Of a stretch of 39,480 nucleotides of DNA, positions 21,989 to 32,165 are shown one piece after another. A program made the translations under genes and the position numbers. The first letter of the stretch is position 1; each line of letters starts with the position of its first letter. The DNA is from Prochlorococcus sp. AG-418-G23 (GTDB lineage Bacteria; Cyanobacteriota; Cyanobacteriia; PCC-6307; Cyanobiaceae). Location of the stretch: NCBI GenBank assembly GCA_003214195.1, contig QCLY01000013.1, forward strand, positions 1-39,480, read 5' to 3'. The notes below the pieces were generated by a model. That model saw only the letters and a list, made by a program, of their open reading frames with translations, ran no database searches and was not told the DNA's origin.

Positions 21989-24298
21989 CTAACTTTGTCC
22001 AACTCTGGCTATATCTAAAACATCTGCCATTGATTTAATTTGGTCAATTGTTTTGTGAAGTTGATTATAACTTTCTAAACCTACGCAGAGATTGATAATA
22101 GCTGGTTTGCCATAAGCAGTTTTAACATTGGCATCGCTAACATTTATACCTTTATCAGATAACCGCATAAGAATATCTTTAAGGACCCCAACTCTATCAA
22201 TTACTTCTATTCGTAGCTGAATTGGGAACTTATTATCCCCAGTTTTATTATCTTGATTCCAACCAACAGGTAATCTTCTTTCTATTGGAATTGGCATTAC
22301 ATTCTCACAATCCGCCCTATGTATTGTTATGCCGTGGTTGCCGAGCGAGACAGTTCCGATAATATCCTCTCCTGGAAGTGGGGTACAGCATTTACCTATT
22401 CTGTAATCAAGACCTTCTATCCCGGAAATTGGTGATTTGGTATTTGTATAAGGTTTATTGGTGGATAAATTACTATTACTTTTAAGAGATTTTGCTATTT
22501 CAGAATCAGAATCATTTTTAATATCCTCTGTCTGTAATTTTATTTCTTCTCTTAGTCTGTTTAATACTTGATGTAAAGTTAAACCACCAAAACCAAGTGA
22601 TGCAAGAAGGTCTTCAGTATTTTTTAAATTGCATCGATTGGCAACTTTTTTCATAGCATCACTAGAAAGTAATGACTCAAAACCATTTCGACCTACTTCT
22701 TTTTCGAGTAAATCTCTACCTCTTTTAATCGTCTCCTCCCTGTGGCTTTTCTTATACCATTGGCGGATTCTATTTTTTGCGGTTGGCGTAACTACAAAGT
22801 TAAGCCAATCCAAACTTGGAGTGGCATTATTATTTGTCAAAATTTCTATGAAGTCACCATTTTGAAGTGCTGTAGATAATGGAGAAAGCTTTTCATTAAT
22901 TCTTATTCCATTACAGTGATTTCCAACTTCAGAATGAATTCTGTAGGCGAAATCTATTGCGGTAGATCCTTTTCTTAAACCAACAACGTCTCCTTTAGGA
23001 GTAATTACAAATACTTCTTCATCAAATAAATCTTCTTTAATTGAAGCTAAATAATCATTATGATCCCCTTCATTACCTTCTTGTTGCCATTCGACTAATT
23101 GTCTTAGCCAATTAAATCTTTCAGCATTGCTTTTAGCAGGAGAACCACCCTCTTTATATTGCCAATGAGCAGCAATTCCATATTCTGCTATTTGATGCAT
23201 AGAAGTAGTTCTAATTTGTACTTCAATAGGTCGATGTCTCCCGATCACTGAAGTATGCAAGGACTGATATCCATTTGGTTTTGGTAAACCTATATAATCT
23301 TTAAATCTGCCTGGAATAGGTTTGAAAGTATCATGAACAACCGCTAAAGCTCTATAACAACTATCTGAATTATCAACGATAATTCTTAGAGCAGCAACAT
23401 CATAAATTTCATTAAACTGTTTTTGCTGTCTTTCCATTTTACTCCAGATGCCATAAAGATGTTTTGGTCTTCCAGTTATTTCAAAGTTTTTTAAACCTGC
23501 TGCGACTAAGTTTTCTTTCATAAGATTCAGGGTTACTTTTAATCTTTTCTCTCTATCACTCCTTTTGACAGCGATTTGATCCTTTAGATCTTGATATTCT
23601 TTAGGTTCTAGAAATTTAAACGCTAAATCTTCTAATTCCCATTTAAATCTATTTATTCCTAATCGATTAGCTAAAGGTGCATAAATCTCTCTTGTTTCTC
23701 TTGCTATTCTTTTTTTTCTCTCATCATTTAACCATTCAATTGTTCTCATGTTATGAAGTCGATCTGCCAGTTTTACTAAAACAACTCTGATATCGCTAGC
23801 CATAGCCATAAACATTTTTCTAAGATTTTCAGCTTGTGCTTCAGTCCTGTTATTAAAGTGAATTCCTCCTAATTTTGTTACACCCTCCACAAGTATTTTT
23901 ACTTCTAATCCAAAATTTGTTTCTATTTCGGATAAATCAACGCCAGTATCTTCAACAACATCATGTAAAAGTCCTGCAGCAATAACAGATGAACTAGCAC
24001 CAATTTCTTTGAGAAGATTAGCTACGGCAACTGGGTGGATAATGTATGGCTCGCCACTCGCGCGGAATTGTCCATCATGAGCTTTATAAGCAAGTTTAAA
24101 AGCCTTTACAATAAGGTTTTGATTATCATCATTTTTTTTATTTGATTTTTCAAAATTTTTAATATCGTTAAGAAGCCAGTTGGGTATTTTTATTTGATTA
24201 TTCAAAGATTCACTTTCATATTTTTTATTTTCAGGCAAAATAGTTTTGGAAACTTCAATTTCTTTTTTTTCTTTTGAATTTGCAGCTGCCTCAGACAT
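21989..24298 (-). CDS. spoT: Bifunctional (p)ppGpp synthetase/hydrolase
   Basis: HD domain LLHDVVEDTG, LADRLHNMRT; synthetase GRFKDYIGLPKPNGYQSLHTSVIG; TGS and C-terminal ACT regions. Confidence 0.97.
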   Translation of the reverse strand: MSEAAANSKEKKEIEVSKTILPENKKYESESLNNQIKIPNWLLNDIKNFEKSNKKNDDNQNLIVKAFKLAYKAHDGQFRASGEPYIIHPVAVANLLKEIGASSSVIAAGLLHDVVEDTGVDLSEIETNFGLEVKILVEGVTKLGGIHFNNRTEAQAENLRKMFMAMASDIRVVLVKLADRLHNMRTIEWLNDERKKRIARETREIYAPLANRLGINRFKWELEDLAFKFLEPKEYQDLKDQIAVKRSDREKRLKVTLNLMKENLVAAGLKNFEITGRPKHLYGIWSKMERQQKQFNEIYDVAALRIIVDNSDSCYRALAVVHDTFKPIPGRFKDYIGLPKPNGYQSLHTSVIGRHRPIEVQIRTTSMHQIAEYGIAAHWQYKEGGSPAKSNAERFNWLRQLVEWQQEGNEGDHNDYLASIKEDLFDEEVFVITPKGDVVGLRKGSTAIDFAYRIHSEVGNHCNGIRINEKLSPLSTALQNGDFIEILTNNNATPSLDWLNFVVTPTAKNRIRQWYKKSHREETIKRGRDLLEKEVGRNGFESLLSSDAMKKVANRCNLKNTEDLLASLGFGGLTLHQVLNRLREEIKLQTEDIKNDSDSEIAKSLKSNSNLSTNKPYTNTKSPISGIEGLDYRIGKCCTPLPGEDIIGTVSLGNHGITIHRADCENVMPIPIERRLPVGWNQDNKTGDNKFPIQLRIEVIDRVGVLKDILMRLSDKGINVSDANVKTAYGKPAIINLCVGLESYNQLHKTIDQIKSMADVLDIARVGQS

Positions 24299-24353
24299 TT
24301 TATATTGCTTTAGATGTATTTTATTTAGGTCTAGAAAAATTTGCTATAAAATA

Positions 24354-25952
24354 ATGGAAATAAATAAAGAAAAAATTCTTGTAGTTAAAAATCTTACTGT
24401 TAAATATGGGTTAATAGAGCGACCTATCATCAAAAATTTTAATCTTGAAATAGACAAAGGAGATCATTTGGCCATCATAGGACCCTCTGGTTGTGGAAAG
24501 ACTACTTTTGCAAAAACATTAGTGAATATATTGCCTGATAAGGCCACTTCTAAAGGCTATTTATCAATTTCTAATGTAGATCCTAGGAAAATAAATAACA
24601 AAGAAGCACAATTATTTAGAAGACAAAATTTTGGATTTATTTATCAAGATTCCATAAAAAAACTTAATCCACTTATGAGAGTTGGGGATCACTTATATGA
24701 ATTATTTAAAACTCATGATCAAACTAAATCATCTTTACTTATTAAAAAATTAGTAAAAGAAGTTTTTCAAAAAGTAGGAATTGATGAAAACAGACTTGAT
24801 TCTTTCCCGCATCAATTTAGCGGTGGAATGAGACAGAGAGTTTCTATAGCAATGGCTCTTGCTTTAAAACCTAAATTATTAATAGCTGATGAACCTACAA
24901 CAAGCTTAGATACAAGAACAAGTTTTGAAATTATGAAAGAAATAATTCAGTTATGTAATGAATTTGATACTACTTTAATTTTGATTAGTCACGATATTAA
25001 TCTTGCAGCAAAGTGGTGTAAAAAAGTTGCAATAATTGAAAAGGGATCGATTGTTGAAAAAGGGAATATATTAGACATCTTTCAATCACCAAAATCAGAT
25101 ATTGGGATAAAGTTAGTAAATGCCTCAAAAATGGTATTAGAATCAAATACTAAAAATGATGTTCTAGATGAGGTCGTTCTTGAGGTAAATAACTTAAGAC
25201 ATTGGTATAAATTAAATTCTTCAATTTTTATAAATAAATGGAATAAGGCTTTAAATGAAGTTAGTTTTAAATTATATAAGAATGAGACTCTTGGAATAGT
25301 TGGTTCTTCAGGCAGCGGTAAAAGTACATTATGTAGGGCTTTAATTGGACTTCTGAAAGTAAGAGGCGGTGAAATAAAAATTTATGATAAAAATAATGCA
25401 TCGAAAAAAAATAAATCTTTTAAAAAGCACAATAATATGCAAATTATTTTTCAAGATCCTTTTTCAAGTTTGAATCCGAAAATGACAATTAAAAATATTT
25501 TGGAAGATATATTTTTTATTCAAAAAATTTCAGATAAAAGAAAAATTGATAAAGAAATTAAATTCATGTTTGAAAATTTAAGTCTTCCTTTTAAGAGTGA
25601 ATTTTTAAATTCTTATCCTAGCCAATTATCTGGTGGTCAATTGCAAAGAATTTCATTAGCCAGAGCGTTATTGTTGAAACCAAAAATTTTGATTTGTGAT
25701 GAGAGCGTTAATATGTTAGATGCTTCAGTAAAAATAGAAATTCTTGAATTACTTAGAGCCTTACAACAAAAAATGGATTTAACCATTATCTTCATCACAC
25801 ATGATTTAGGTATTGCCAAAAGATTTTGTAATAGGTTGCTAGTAATGAATCAAGGAAAGATAGTTGATGAAGGAGAAAGTTCTACAATATTCATTAAAAC
25901 TAAAAACACCTATACAAAATCTCTTATAAATTCTTCTTTAAATCTTATTTAG
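24354..25952 (+). CDS. Oligopeptide-type ABC transporter ATPase, two fused NBDs (DppD-DppF like)
   Basis: Two Walker A (GPSGCGKTT, GSSGSGKST), two signatures (FSGGMRQR, LSGGQLQR), two Walker B (LLIADEPTTSLD, ILICDESVNMLD); ATG at 24354 avoids the overlap with spoT implied by the track start 24246. Confidence 0.93.
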   Translation: MEINKEKILVVKNLTVKYGLIERPIIKNFNLEIDKGDHLAIIGPSGCGKTTFAKTLVNILPDKATSKGYLSISNVDPRKINNKEAQLFRRQNFGFIYQDSIKKLNPLMRVGDHLYELFKTHDQTKSSLLIKKLVKEVFQKVGIDENRLDSFPHQFSGGMRQRVSIAMALALKPKLLIADEPTTSLDTRTSFEIMKEIIQLCNEFDTTLILISHDINLAAKWCKKVAIIEKGSIVEKGNILDIFQSPKSDIGIKLVNASKMVLESNTKNDVLDEVVLEVNNLRHWYKLNSSIFINKWNKALNEVSFKLYKNETLGIVGSSGSGKSTLCRALIGLLKVRGGEIKIYDKNNASKKNKSFKKHNNMQIIFQDPFSSLNPKMTIKNILEDIFFIQKISDKRKIDKEIKFMFENLSLPFKSEFLNSYPSQLSGGQLQRISLARALLLKPKILICDESVNMLDASVKIEILELLRALQQKMDLTIIFITHDLGIAKRFCNRLLVMNQGKIVDEGESSTIFIKTKNTYTKSLINSSLNLI

Positions 25953-26904
25953 CTTGTAGAACGTTTAGTAATTTTTGAAAATCTAATGGTAATTCTGCTT
26001 CAAATATCATTTCTTTGCCATTGATTGGATGTATAAGGCCAAGCTTAAAAGCGTGCAATGCTTGGCCCTTTAATTTACATGGAAGTTTTTTGCATCTTCC
26101 ATATAAAGGATCACCCACAATAGGATGATTAATATGAGCGCAGTGAACTCTTATTTGATGCGTTCGACCAGTATCTAATTTGAAATTCATTAATGAGTAA
26201 TTACCTAATCTTTCTTTTAACCTCCAATAAGTGCAGGCATATCTTCCTGAAGCTTCTTCAACTACTTTATATTTCAATCTATTGAATTTATCTCTACCAA
26301 TGTGCCCCACTATTTGGCCTTCTTCAGAGTTAGGTGCTCCATGTATTACTGCAATATATTCGCGTAAAGCTATTTTTTCTTTTATTTGTTTCTGTAGATT
26401 CACCAATGCTTCTTGGCTTTTTGCTACCACCATACATCCGGAGGTATCTTTATCTAATCTGTGAACAATACCAGGTCTTAGTTTCCCATTAATTCCAGGA
26501 AGATCATTACAGTGAAAAAGTAATCCATTAACTAGGGTCCCTGATTTATGTCCTGGGGCTGGATGAACAATTAGTCCTGATTGTTTATTGATTACTATGA
26601 TGTGCTCGTCTTCAAAAAGGATTTCTAAATCCATTTTTTCAGGTTTCAAATATACAAGAGGTTCTGGAGGAGGCATCCAGATTTGTACATTGTCGCCATT
26701 TTTTAACGGGGTCTTTGCTTTCGCAGTCTTATAGTTTACAAGTACCAATCCTGAATTGATAAAATGTTGAATTCTTGCTCTACTTTGTTCTGGCCTTTTA
26801 CTTACTAACCATCTATCTAGTCTCATAGGAAGAGGTAGCTCATAAATAATTTCTATAAGTTCACCCTCTCCGATGCCGAAAGAGTTTTTATTATCTAATT
26901 CCAT
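25945..26904 (-). CDS. rluD: 23S rRNA pseudouridine synthase RluD family
   Basis: S4-like N-terminus, VHPAPGHKSGTLVNGLL, PGIVHRLDKDTSGCMVVAK, TGRTHQIRVH. Confidence 0.94.
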   Translation of the reverse strand: MELDNKNSFGIGEGELIEIIYELPLPMRLDRWLVSKRPEQSRARIQHFINSGLVLVNYKTAKAKTPLKNGDNVQIWMPPPEPLVYLKPEKMDLEILFEDEHIIVINKQSGLIVHPAPGHKSGTLVNGLLFHCNDLPGINGKLRPGIVHRLDKDTSGCMVVAKSQEALVNLQKQIKEKIALREYIAVIHGAPNSEEGQIVGHIGRDKFNRLKYKVVEEASGRYACTYWRLKERLGNYSLMNFKLDTGRTHQIRVHCAHINHPIVGDPLYGRCKKLPCKLKGQALHAFKLGLIHPINGKEMIFEAELPLDFQKLLNVLQAK

Positions 26905-27767
26905 GGTGGGACTTCTAAAGCAATTTTACCGAGCATTTGATTTCTATAATCTTCTAATAATTTATGAGACATTCTTCGTTTATCTCCTGAGGTATGTTTT
27001 GAAGCTGCTTCATCAATCCAATCAGAAGGACTTTCAAAGCCTTTTGCAATATCAACTCCATATCTGTTAGAAATTTGTTTTACTGAGATATTCGCATTTT
27101 TATCTTTTTTTAAAGCGGACATAATTTTGATAAATCCAATTGCGACACTCTCTATTTCATAAGCAGCTTCTCCAATATCGTCACATAATGCAAGATTAAG
27201 TGCTGATTTTTGATCTTCTAAATTTGGAGGTATAACACCAGGAGCATCTAGTAGATCAATACCACTATCTAATTTTACCCATCTTAAATTACGTGTTACT
27301 CCAGCTTTTCTAGCACTATCGACAACTCTTTTTTTTGCAATTCTATTAATTAACGCTGATTTACCTACGTTTGGAAAACCAAGTGTGAGGGCTCTTATTG
27401 GCCTTATTCTCATACCTCTAGAAATCCTTCTGGCATCAATTGATGATCTAGATTCTTTTGCGGATTTACAAATTTCGTTAATACCTATACCTCTTTTAGC
27501 ATCACACCAATGCGGATATTGATCTTTATCATTAAACCATTTATTCCAACTAGTTATTGTCTCAGGAGAAATCATGTCTGATCTATTAATAACAAGAATA
27601 TGTTTTTTATTGTTTATCCATTTATTTAAATGTGGGTGCCCTGTTGATATTGGTATTCGTGCATCTCTAACTTCTATTACTAAATCTACTTTATTGATTA
27701 CTTCAGATAATTTTTTTTCTGCTTTTGCGATATGGCCTGGATACCATTGAATTTTGGGTATGTCCAC
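26895..27767 (-). CDS. rbgA: Ribosome biogenesis GTPase YlqF/RbgA (circularly permuted GTPase)
   Basis: IQWYPGHIAKAEKKL, LVIEVRDARIPIST, LVINRSDMI, GFPNVGKSALIN, LLDAPGVIPP. Confidence 0.95.
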   Translation of the reverse strand: MDIPKIQWYPGHIAKAEKKLSEVINKVDLVIEVRDARIPISTGHPHLNKWINNKKHILVINRSDMISPETITSWNKWFNDKDQYPHWCDAKRGIGINEICKSAKESRSSIDARRISRGMRIRPIRALTLGFPNVGKSALINRIAKKRVVDSARKAGVTRNLRWVKLDSGIDLLDAPGVIPPNLEDQKSALNLALCDDIGEAAYEIESVAIGFIKIMSALKKDKNANISVKQISNRYGVDIAKGFESPSDWIDEAASKHTSGDKRRMSHKLLEDYRNQMLGKIALEVPPWN

Positions 27768-27979
27768 TTCAATAAAATAAATAAAATTTTTGTATTCCTT
27801 TTAATTTTTATTAGTTTCAAAAGTATTTACTTTTAAATTTTAGTATAAATTTAATAACTAAAAAATTTTTAACATAGTTAATTTTTAAAATTTATTAAGG
27901 CATAGGTAACAGTTACTACTTTTTAACCCAATAAGTCCAAATAAACGTTAGGGTCTTAAGATTAAAAATAAGTTATTTA

Positions 27980-29188
27980 ATGTCAAAATTATCTCTTTCC
28001 AGTCTTGATAAGACACATTTAGAAGGCAAAAAAGTTCTTGTAAGAGTAGATTTTAATGTTCCATTAAATGAAAGTGGCCAGATAACTGACGATACACGTA
28101 TAAGGGCAGCGATCCCAACAATTGAATATCTCATTAATAATTCTGCAAAAGTTATTTTAGCTGCGCATTTTGGAAGACCAAAGGGTCAGGTAAATGAAAA
28201 AATGAGATTAACGCCAGTAGCATCAAGATTAACTGAATTGTTAGGAAAAAATGTAGCTCTTACTAATAGTTGTATAGGTGATGAAGCAGTTGCAGCATCA
28301 AATAGTTTAGATAATGGAGATGTTCTTTTACTTGAGAATGTTCGTTTTTTTGGAGAAGAGGAAAAGAACGACTTGGATTTTGCTAAAAATTTAGCATCAC
28401 ATGCAGATATGTATGTCAATGATGCTTTTGGTGCTGCTCACAGAGCTCATGCTTCAACCCAGGGTGTCACAAATTATTTAAGTCCCTCATTAGCTGGATT
28501 TCTTTTAGAAAAAGAATTGAAATACTTACAAGGAGCAATAGATTCTCCAAAGCGCCCATTGGCAGCAATAGTTGGAGGATCAAAGGTTAGTAGCAAAATA
28601 GGAGTGCTTGATTCTTTATTAGATAAGTGTGACAAAATCATGATTGGTGGAGGAATGATTTTTACTTTTTATAAAGCTAGAGGTCTAGATGTCGGGAAAA
28701 GCCTTGTAGAAGAAGATAAACTTGAGCTTGCTAAAGATTTAGAAGCAAAAGCAAAAGTAAAAGGAGTTGAATTATTATTACCCACTGATGTTGTTTTAGC
28801 TAATGAATTTTCTCCTGAAGCCAAAAGCAAAATATCTCAAATTGATTCAATTAGTGGTGATTGGATGGGTCTCGATATTGGTCCAGATTCCATTAAAGTT
28901 TTTCAGAATGCTCTTGCAGAATGTAAGACAATTATTTGGAATGGTCCAATGGGTGTTTTCGAATTTGATAAATTTGCAGAGGGTACAAATGCAATAGCCA
29001 CAACTCTTGCAGACTTAAGCGCTTTTTCCGAAGTTTGTACAATTATTGGTGGTGGAGATTCAGTCGCAGCAGTAGAGAAAGCAGGATTAGCTGACAAAAT
29101 GTCCCATATATCTACTGGAGGAGGCGCGAGTTTGGAACTTTTAGAGGGTAAAACTTTACCCGGTGTAGCTGCTCTAAACGAAGCTTAG
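27980..29188 (+). CDS. pgk: Phosphoglycerate kinase
   Basis: [58 protein letters not shown]. Confidence 0.99.
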   Translation: MSKLSLSSLDKTHLEGKKVLVRVDFNVPLNESGQITDDTRIRAAIPTIEYLINNSAKVILAAHFGRPKGQVNEKMRLTPVASRLTELLGKNVALTNSCIGDEAVAASNSLDNGDVLLLENVRFFGEEEKNDLDFAKNLASHADMYVNDAFGAAHRAHASTQGVTNYLSPSLAGFLLEKELKYLQGAIDSPKRPLAAIVGGSKVSSKIGVLDSLLDKCDKIMIGGGMIFTFYKARGLDVGKSLVEEDKLELAKDLEAKAKVKGVELLLPTDVVLANEFSPEAKSKISQIDSISGDWMGLDIGPDSIKVFQNALAECKTIIWNGPMGVFEFDKFAEGTNAIATTLADLSAFSEVCTIIGGGDSVAAVEKAGLADKMSHISTGGGASLELLEGKTLPGVAALNEA

Positions 29189-29189
29189 G

Positions 29190-29915
29190 CTATATTTCGT
29201 CAACAATATCAATACTTTTTGTGAAAGTAATCAAACCTTTAGGGTGAGCTATAATTCCTGACCAGATTTGTATCCCTGGTTTTGCAGGGGCTCTGGTCAT
29301 TTTAAAAATCCCCCCAGCAGCTAGTGGCTCTAATAAAATTTCTTCCTCAAAAAATGAATTTACTTTGTGAGGTTTTATAGCACCTGCAATAATTACTTCT
29401 TCAAGAGGTTGATTTAGGATAATGTCGATGTCATATATTGATCCAGTAAGAACTTTATCAGGAATTTTGAAACTAATATCTATCTCACCATCATCATTTC
29501 TTATTATTGTGAATAAATTTTTAATGATCCCTTCATTTATTTTTTCATTCACTATTGAAAATATATAATCAAAATTGGATTCCAGTTTATGTTTCTCTCC
29601 ATTAACTATTTTTTCGCCAGAAACTTTTATTCGCAAAATATTTTTATTTGGATTACTAGAATATAATTCTTCGATTTTCCATTTGCTGCCAGGAAAATCA
29701 TTAATAATTTTTGAAAATTGTTTTGGTATATTTTCGCTATTATCATTTGTAAAAGTTTTTCTAATAAACTCGAAATCTCTATTATTTAACGAGTTTTCCA
29801 GATTTTTTATAAAATTTACTTTTAAAGTTTCCGTTATTGCTGAAAATGGAAAAATAAGATAAACAAATAAGTAGAGAGGAACTCCTAAATTTTTGAATAA
29901 GTTTAAATTAAACAT
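29190..29915 (-). CDS. Conserved hypothetical, predicted exported protein
   Basis: 241 aa with hydrophobic N-terminus (NLGVPLYLFVYLIFPFSAITE); full-length open frame between pgk and murG; no family recognised. Confidence 0.75.
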   Translation of the reverse strand: MFNLNLFKNLGVPLYLFVYLIFPFSAITETLKVNFIKNLENSLNNRDFEFIRKTFTNDNSENIPKQFSKIINDFPGSKWKIEELYSSNPNKNILRIKVSGEKIVNGEKHKLESNFDYIFSIVNEKINEGIIKNLFTIIRNDDGEIDISFKIPDKVLTGSIYDIDIILNQPLEEVIIAGAIKPHKVNSFFEEEILLEPLAAGGIFKMTRAPAKPGIQIWSGIIAHPKGLITFTKSIDIVDEI

Positions 29916-29956
29916 ATCTATTGTTTGTTACTTTCATTCTACTAATTTAAGTTTTT

Positions 29957-31048
29957 ATGTCTAAAAAAAATAATTTATTAGTTGCAGCTAGTGGAACAGG
30001 AGGGCATATTTTCCCAGCTTTAGCAGTTTCTAAAGAGGTAGAAGATAAATGGAATATTCATTGGTTGGGGGTTCATCAAAGACTAGACGCAAACTTAATT
30101 CCCAAGAAATATAATTTGATGAATTTGAATATAAATACACCAAGAAAAAATATTTTTTTGTTGTATCAATATATAGAAATTTTAATGTCAACTTTCCAAA
30201 TAATTAGGATCTTAAAAGAAAAAAAAATTAACTTGGTTTTTACGACTGGAGGTTATATATCTGCCCCTACTATTGTTGCTTCAAAAATCCTAAGGATACC
30301 TGTCATTATTCATGAATCAAATTTAATTCCAGGAATGGTCACGAAATATTTTGGTTTTTTATGTAACTATGTTCTTTTAGGATTTAAGAAAACAAATTCT
30401 TATTTGAGAAAATGTAAAACTATTTTCACTGGTACGCCTTTAAGACATGAATTCTATAAATCTAATCCTTTGCCAGAGTGGGTTCCAAAAGGAAAAGGAC
30501 CTCTCTTGATTGTTATGGGAGGTAGTCAAGGAGCACAAGCTATAAATCAAATTATCTACGAATCTCTAGAATTTTTAATTAAAAAAAAGTTTCGAATTGT
30601 CCATATTATTGGCGAATGTAATCAATATTTCTCTAATTTAAAAGATTATAAATATTATGTTCAAAAGAAATTTACTAATGAAATAGCAGCTTTAATTCAA
30701 AACTGTGATCTTGTAATATCTAGATCTGGTGCAGGAACAATAAATGAATTAATAGAGACTGAAAAACCTTCAATTTTAATTCCATTTCCTTATTCTAAAA
30801 ATAATCACCAGGAGAAAAATGCACTGATTCTCGCCGAAAGTGGAGGTTCAGTTTTAATTAATCAAAATAAAATCTCTAAAGAAGTTTTTGAAGAAACTCT
30901 AAATAGAATTTTTAAAATTAAATCAATAAAGGGAAAAAATCACTATGAAATATTAGATATTATGAAGAAGAATATGGAAAATAATAATAAAATTAAATCT
31001 AAAAATGAGATTAAAAAATTTATTAATTATTTTTTAAAGGAATTCTGA
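29957..31048 (+). CDS. murG: UDP-GlcNAc:lipid II GlcNAc transferase MurG
   Basis: AASGTGGHIFPALAV, FTTGGYISAPTIVA, HESNLIPG, VMGGSQGAQAIN, ISRSGAGTINELIE. Confidence 0.97.
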   Translation: MSKKNNLLVAASGTGGHIFPALAVSKEVEDKWNIHWLGVHQRLDANLIPKKYNLMNLNINTPRKNIFLLYQYIEILMSTFQIIRILKEKKINLVFTTGGYISAPTIVASKILRIPVIIHESNLIPGMVTKYFGFLCNYVLLGFKKTNSYLRKCKTIFTGTPLRHEFYKSNPLPEWVPKGKGPLLIVMGGSQGAQAINQIIYESLEFLIKKKFRIVHIIGECNQYFSNLKDYKYYVQKKFTNEIAALIQNCDLVISRSGAGTINELIETEKPSILIPFPYSKNNHQEKNALILAESGGSVLINQNKISKEVFEETLNRIFKIKSIKGKNHYEILDIMKKNMENNNKIKSKNEIKKFINYFLKEF

Positions 31049-32151
31049 ATTTCTTTACATAAAAGAGTATTATTTTTCTTATTCTGCAAACTTATTCTTG
31101 CCCACTTTTCGTCAAGGAATCTAAATGAAGTACATTCTCTAAGCAATATCCCCTTATTTTCTAAGTATTTTATATTGGGCAACAAGGATGTTTTACTCTC
31201 TATTAAAAAAAAGTTGGTTGCAGAGTTATGGACTTTAAGGTTTTCTATTTTTGATAATTTTTCAAATACTCTCTTTTTTTCAATATTTATCCAACTGTGA
31301 ATTTCTTTTGTCCACTTTTCATAGAATGTTTTATTACTTAGCAGATCAATTCCTGCTTTAATAGCAAAGGAATTTAAAGGCCAAGGATCTCTATTTATTT
31401 CCCATTGCTTAAGTTTTTTCGACGAGCCAATAACGTAACCTAATCTAAGACCAGGAATATTGAAGATTTTGGTCAAGCTTCTCAAGACTAATAAATTATC
31501 AAATTTTTGGGTTAATGGTATTAAAGATTCCTTTTCTCCATTAGGTGTTATCGATAAGAAAGCCTCATCACAGATAACTAATTTATATTTTTTCACAATT
31601 TCCTCTAATGAATTCTTATCCCATAATTGGCCGGTGGGATTATGTGGATTCGTTATCCAAATAACATCACCTTTAGGATTAAGAGGAAATGATTGAGGAA
31701 AAATATCATTCCAGTTTTTTGGTAATTCGCAATGTATAAAATTGCTTTTCCAACAAGTTAAAGATCTTTCATAATCAACAAAGCACGGAGAAGGAATACA
31801 ACTTATTCCTAATTTTGATGCTTCATTACCTGCCCAGTTTATTAGTTCAGAAGCTCCATTTCCGGGCAATATATTGTCTGGATTTATCCCATGGAATTTA
31901 GCGATTATTTCTTTCAGATCACTCAAGTTTCTTTCAGGGTAATATCTAAAGCCAAGATTCTTAATTTCCGAATTTAATGAATCTATTAGTATTTGCGGGG
32001 GATCAAAGGGTACTAGTGAGGCACTTGCGTCAATAATTTCGGAGGGTAATAAATTTAATTTTTTTGCATTTGCATATACATTTCCACCATGCTTTAAGTT
32101 TGATACTTGCATGGCTGAATTTGAGTAATCATCAGGCTCAGATTTATTCAT
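31027..32151 (-). CDS. cobC: CobC/HisC-like aminotransferase (L-threonine-O-3-phosphate decarboxylase-like)
   Basis: LKHGGNVYANAKKL N-terminus typical of CobC, ITNPHNPTGQLW, CDEAFLSI, RSLTKIFNIPGLRLGYVIG. Confidence 0.82.
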   Translation of the reverse strand: MNKSEPDDYSNSAMQVSNLKHGGNVYANAKKLNLLPSEIIDASASLVPFDPPQILIDSLNSEIKNLGFRYYPERNLSDLKEIIAKFHGINPDNILPGNGASELINWAGNEASKLGISCIPSPCFVDYERSLTCWKSNFIHCELPKNWNDIFPQSFPLNPKGDVIWITNPHNPTGQLWDKNSLEEIVKKYKLVICDEAFLSITPNGEKESLIPLTQKFDNLLVLRSLTKIFNIPGLRLGYVIGSSKKLKQWEINRDPWPLNSFAIKAGIDLLSNKTFYEKWTKEIHSWINIEKKRVFEKLSKIENLKVHNSATNFFLIESKTSLLPNIKYLENKGILLRECTSFRFLDEKWARISLQNKKNNTLLCKEIQNSFKK

Positions 32152-32165
32152 TATTCATTTTAATT

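Noticed and set aside
22629-22865. Short ORF antisense within spoT, and similar short ORFs antisense to rsmH, pyrD, hisC, nadC, clpB and others
   Set aside because: Random open frames opposite conserved genes; no family signature.
24246-24353. N-terminal extension METSISFFSFEFAAASDILYCF... of the ABC ATPase
   Set aside because: Overlaps the spoT N-terminus on the opposite strand; ATG 24354 gives a normal NBD start (MEINKEKILVVKNLTVKYG).
27768-27979. Possible small RNA or tRNA in the pgk upstream gap
   Set aside because: No cloverleaf, no Yfr1-type ACTCCTCACAC motif and only weak stems; just an AT-rich promoter region as far as I can see.
31027-32151. Second HisC-like aminotransferase as a duplication of the 16183-17292 gene
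   Set aside because: The sequences differ strongly; the LKHGGNVYANAKKL start fits CobC, so these look like distinct paralogues.
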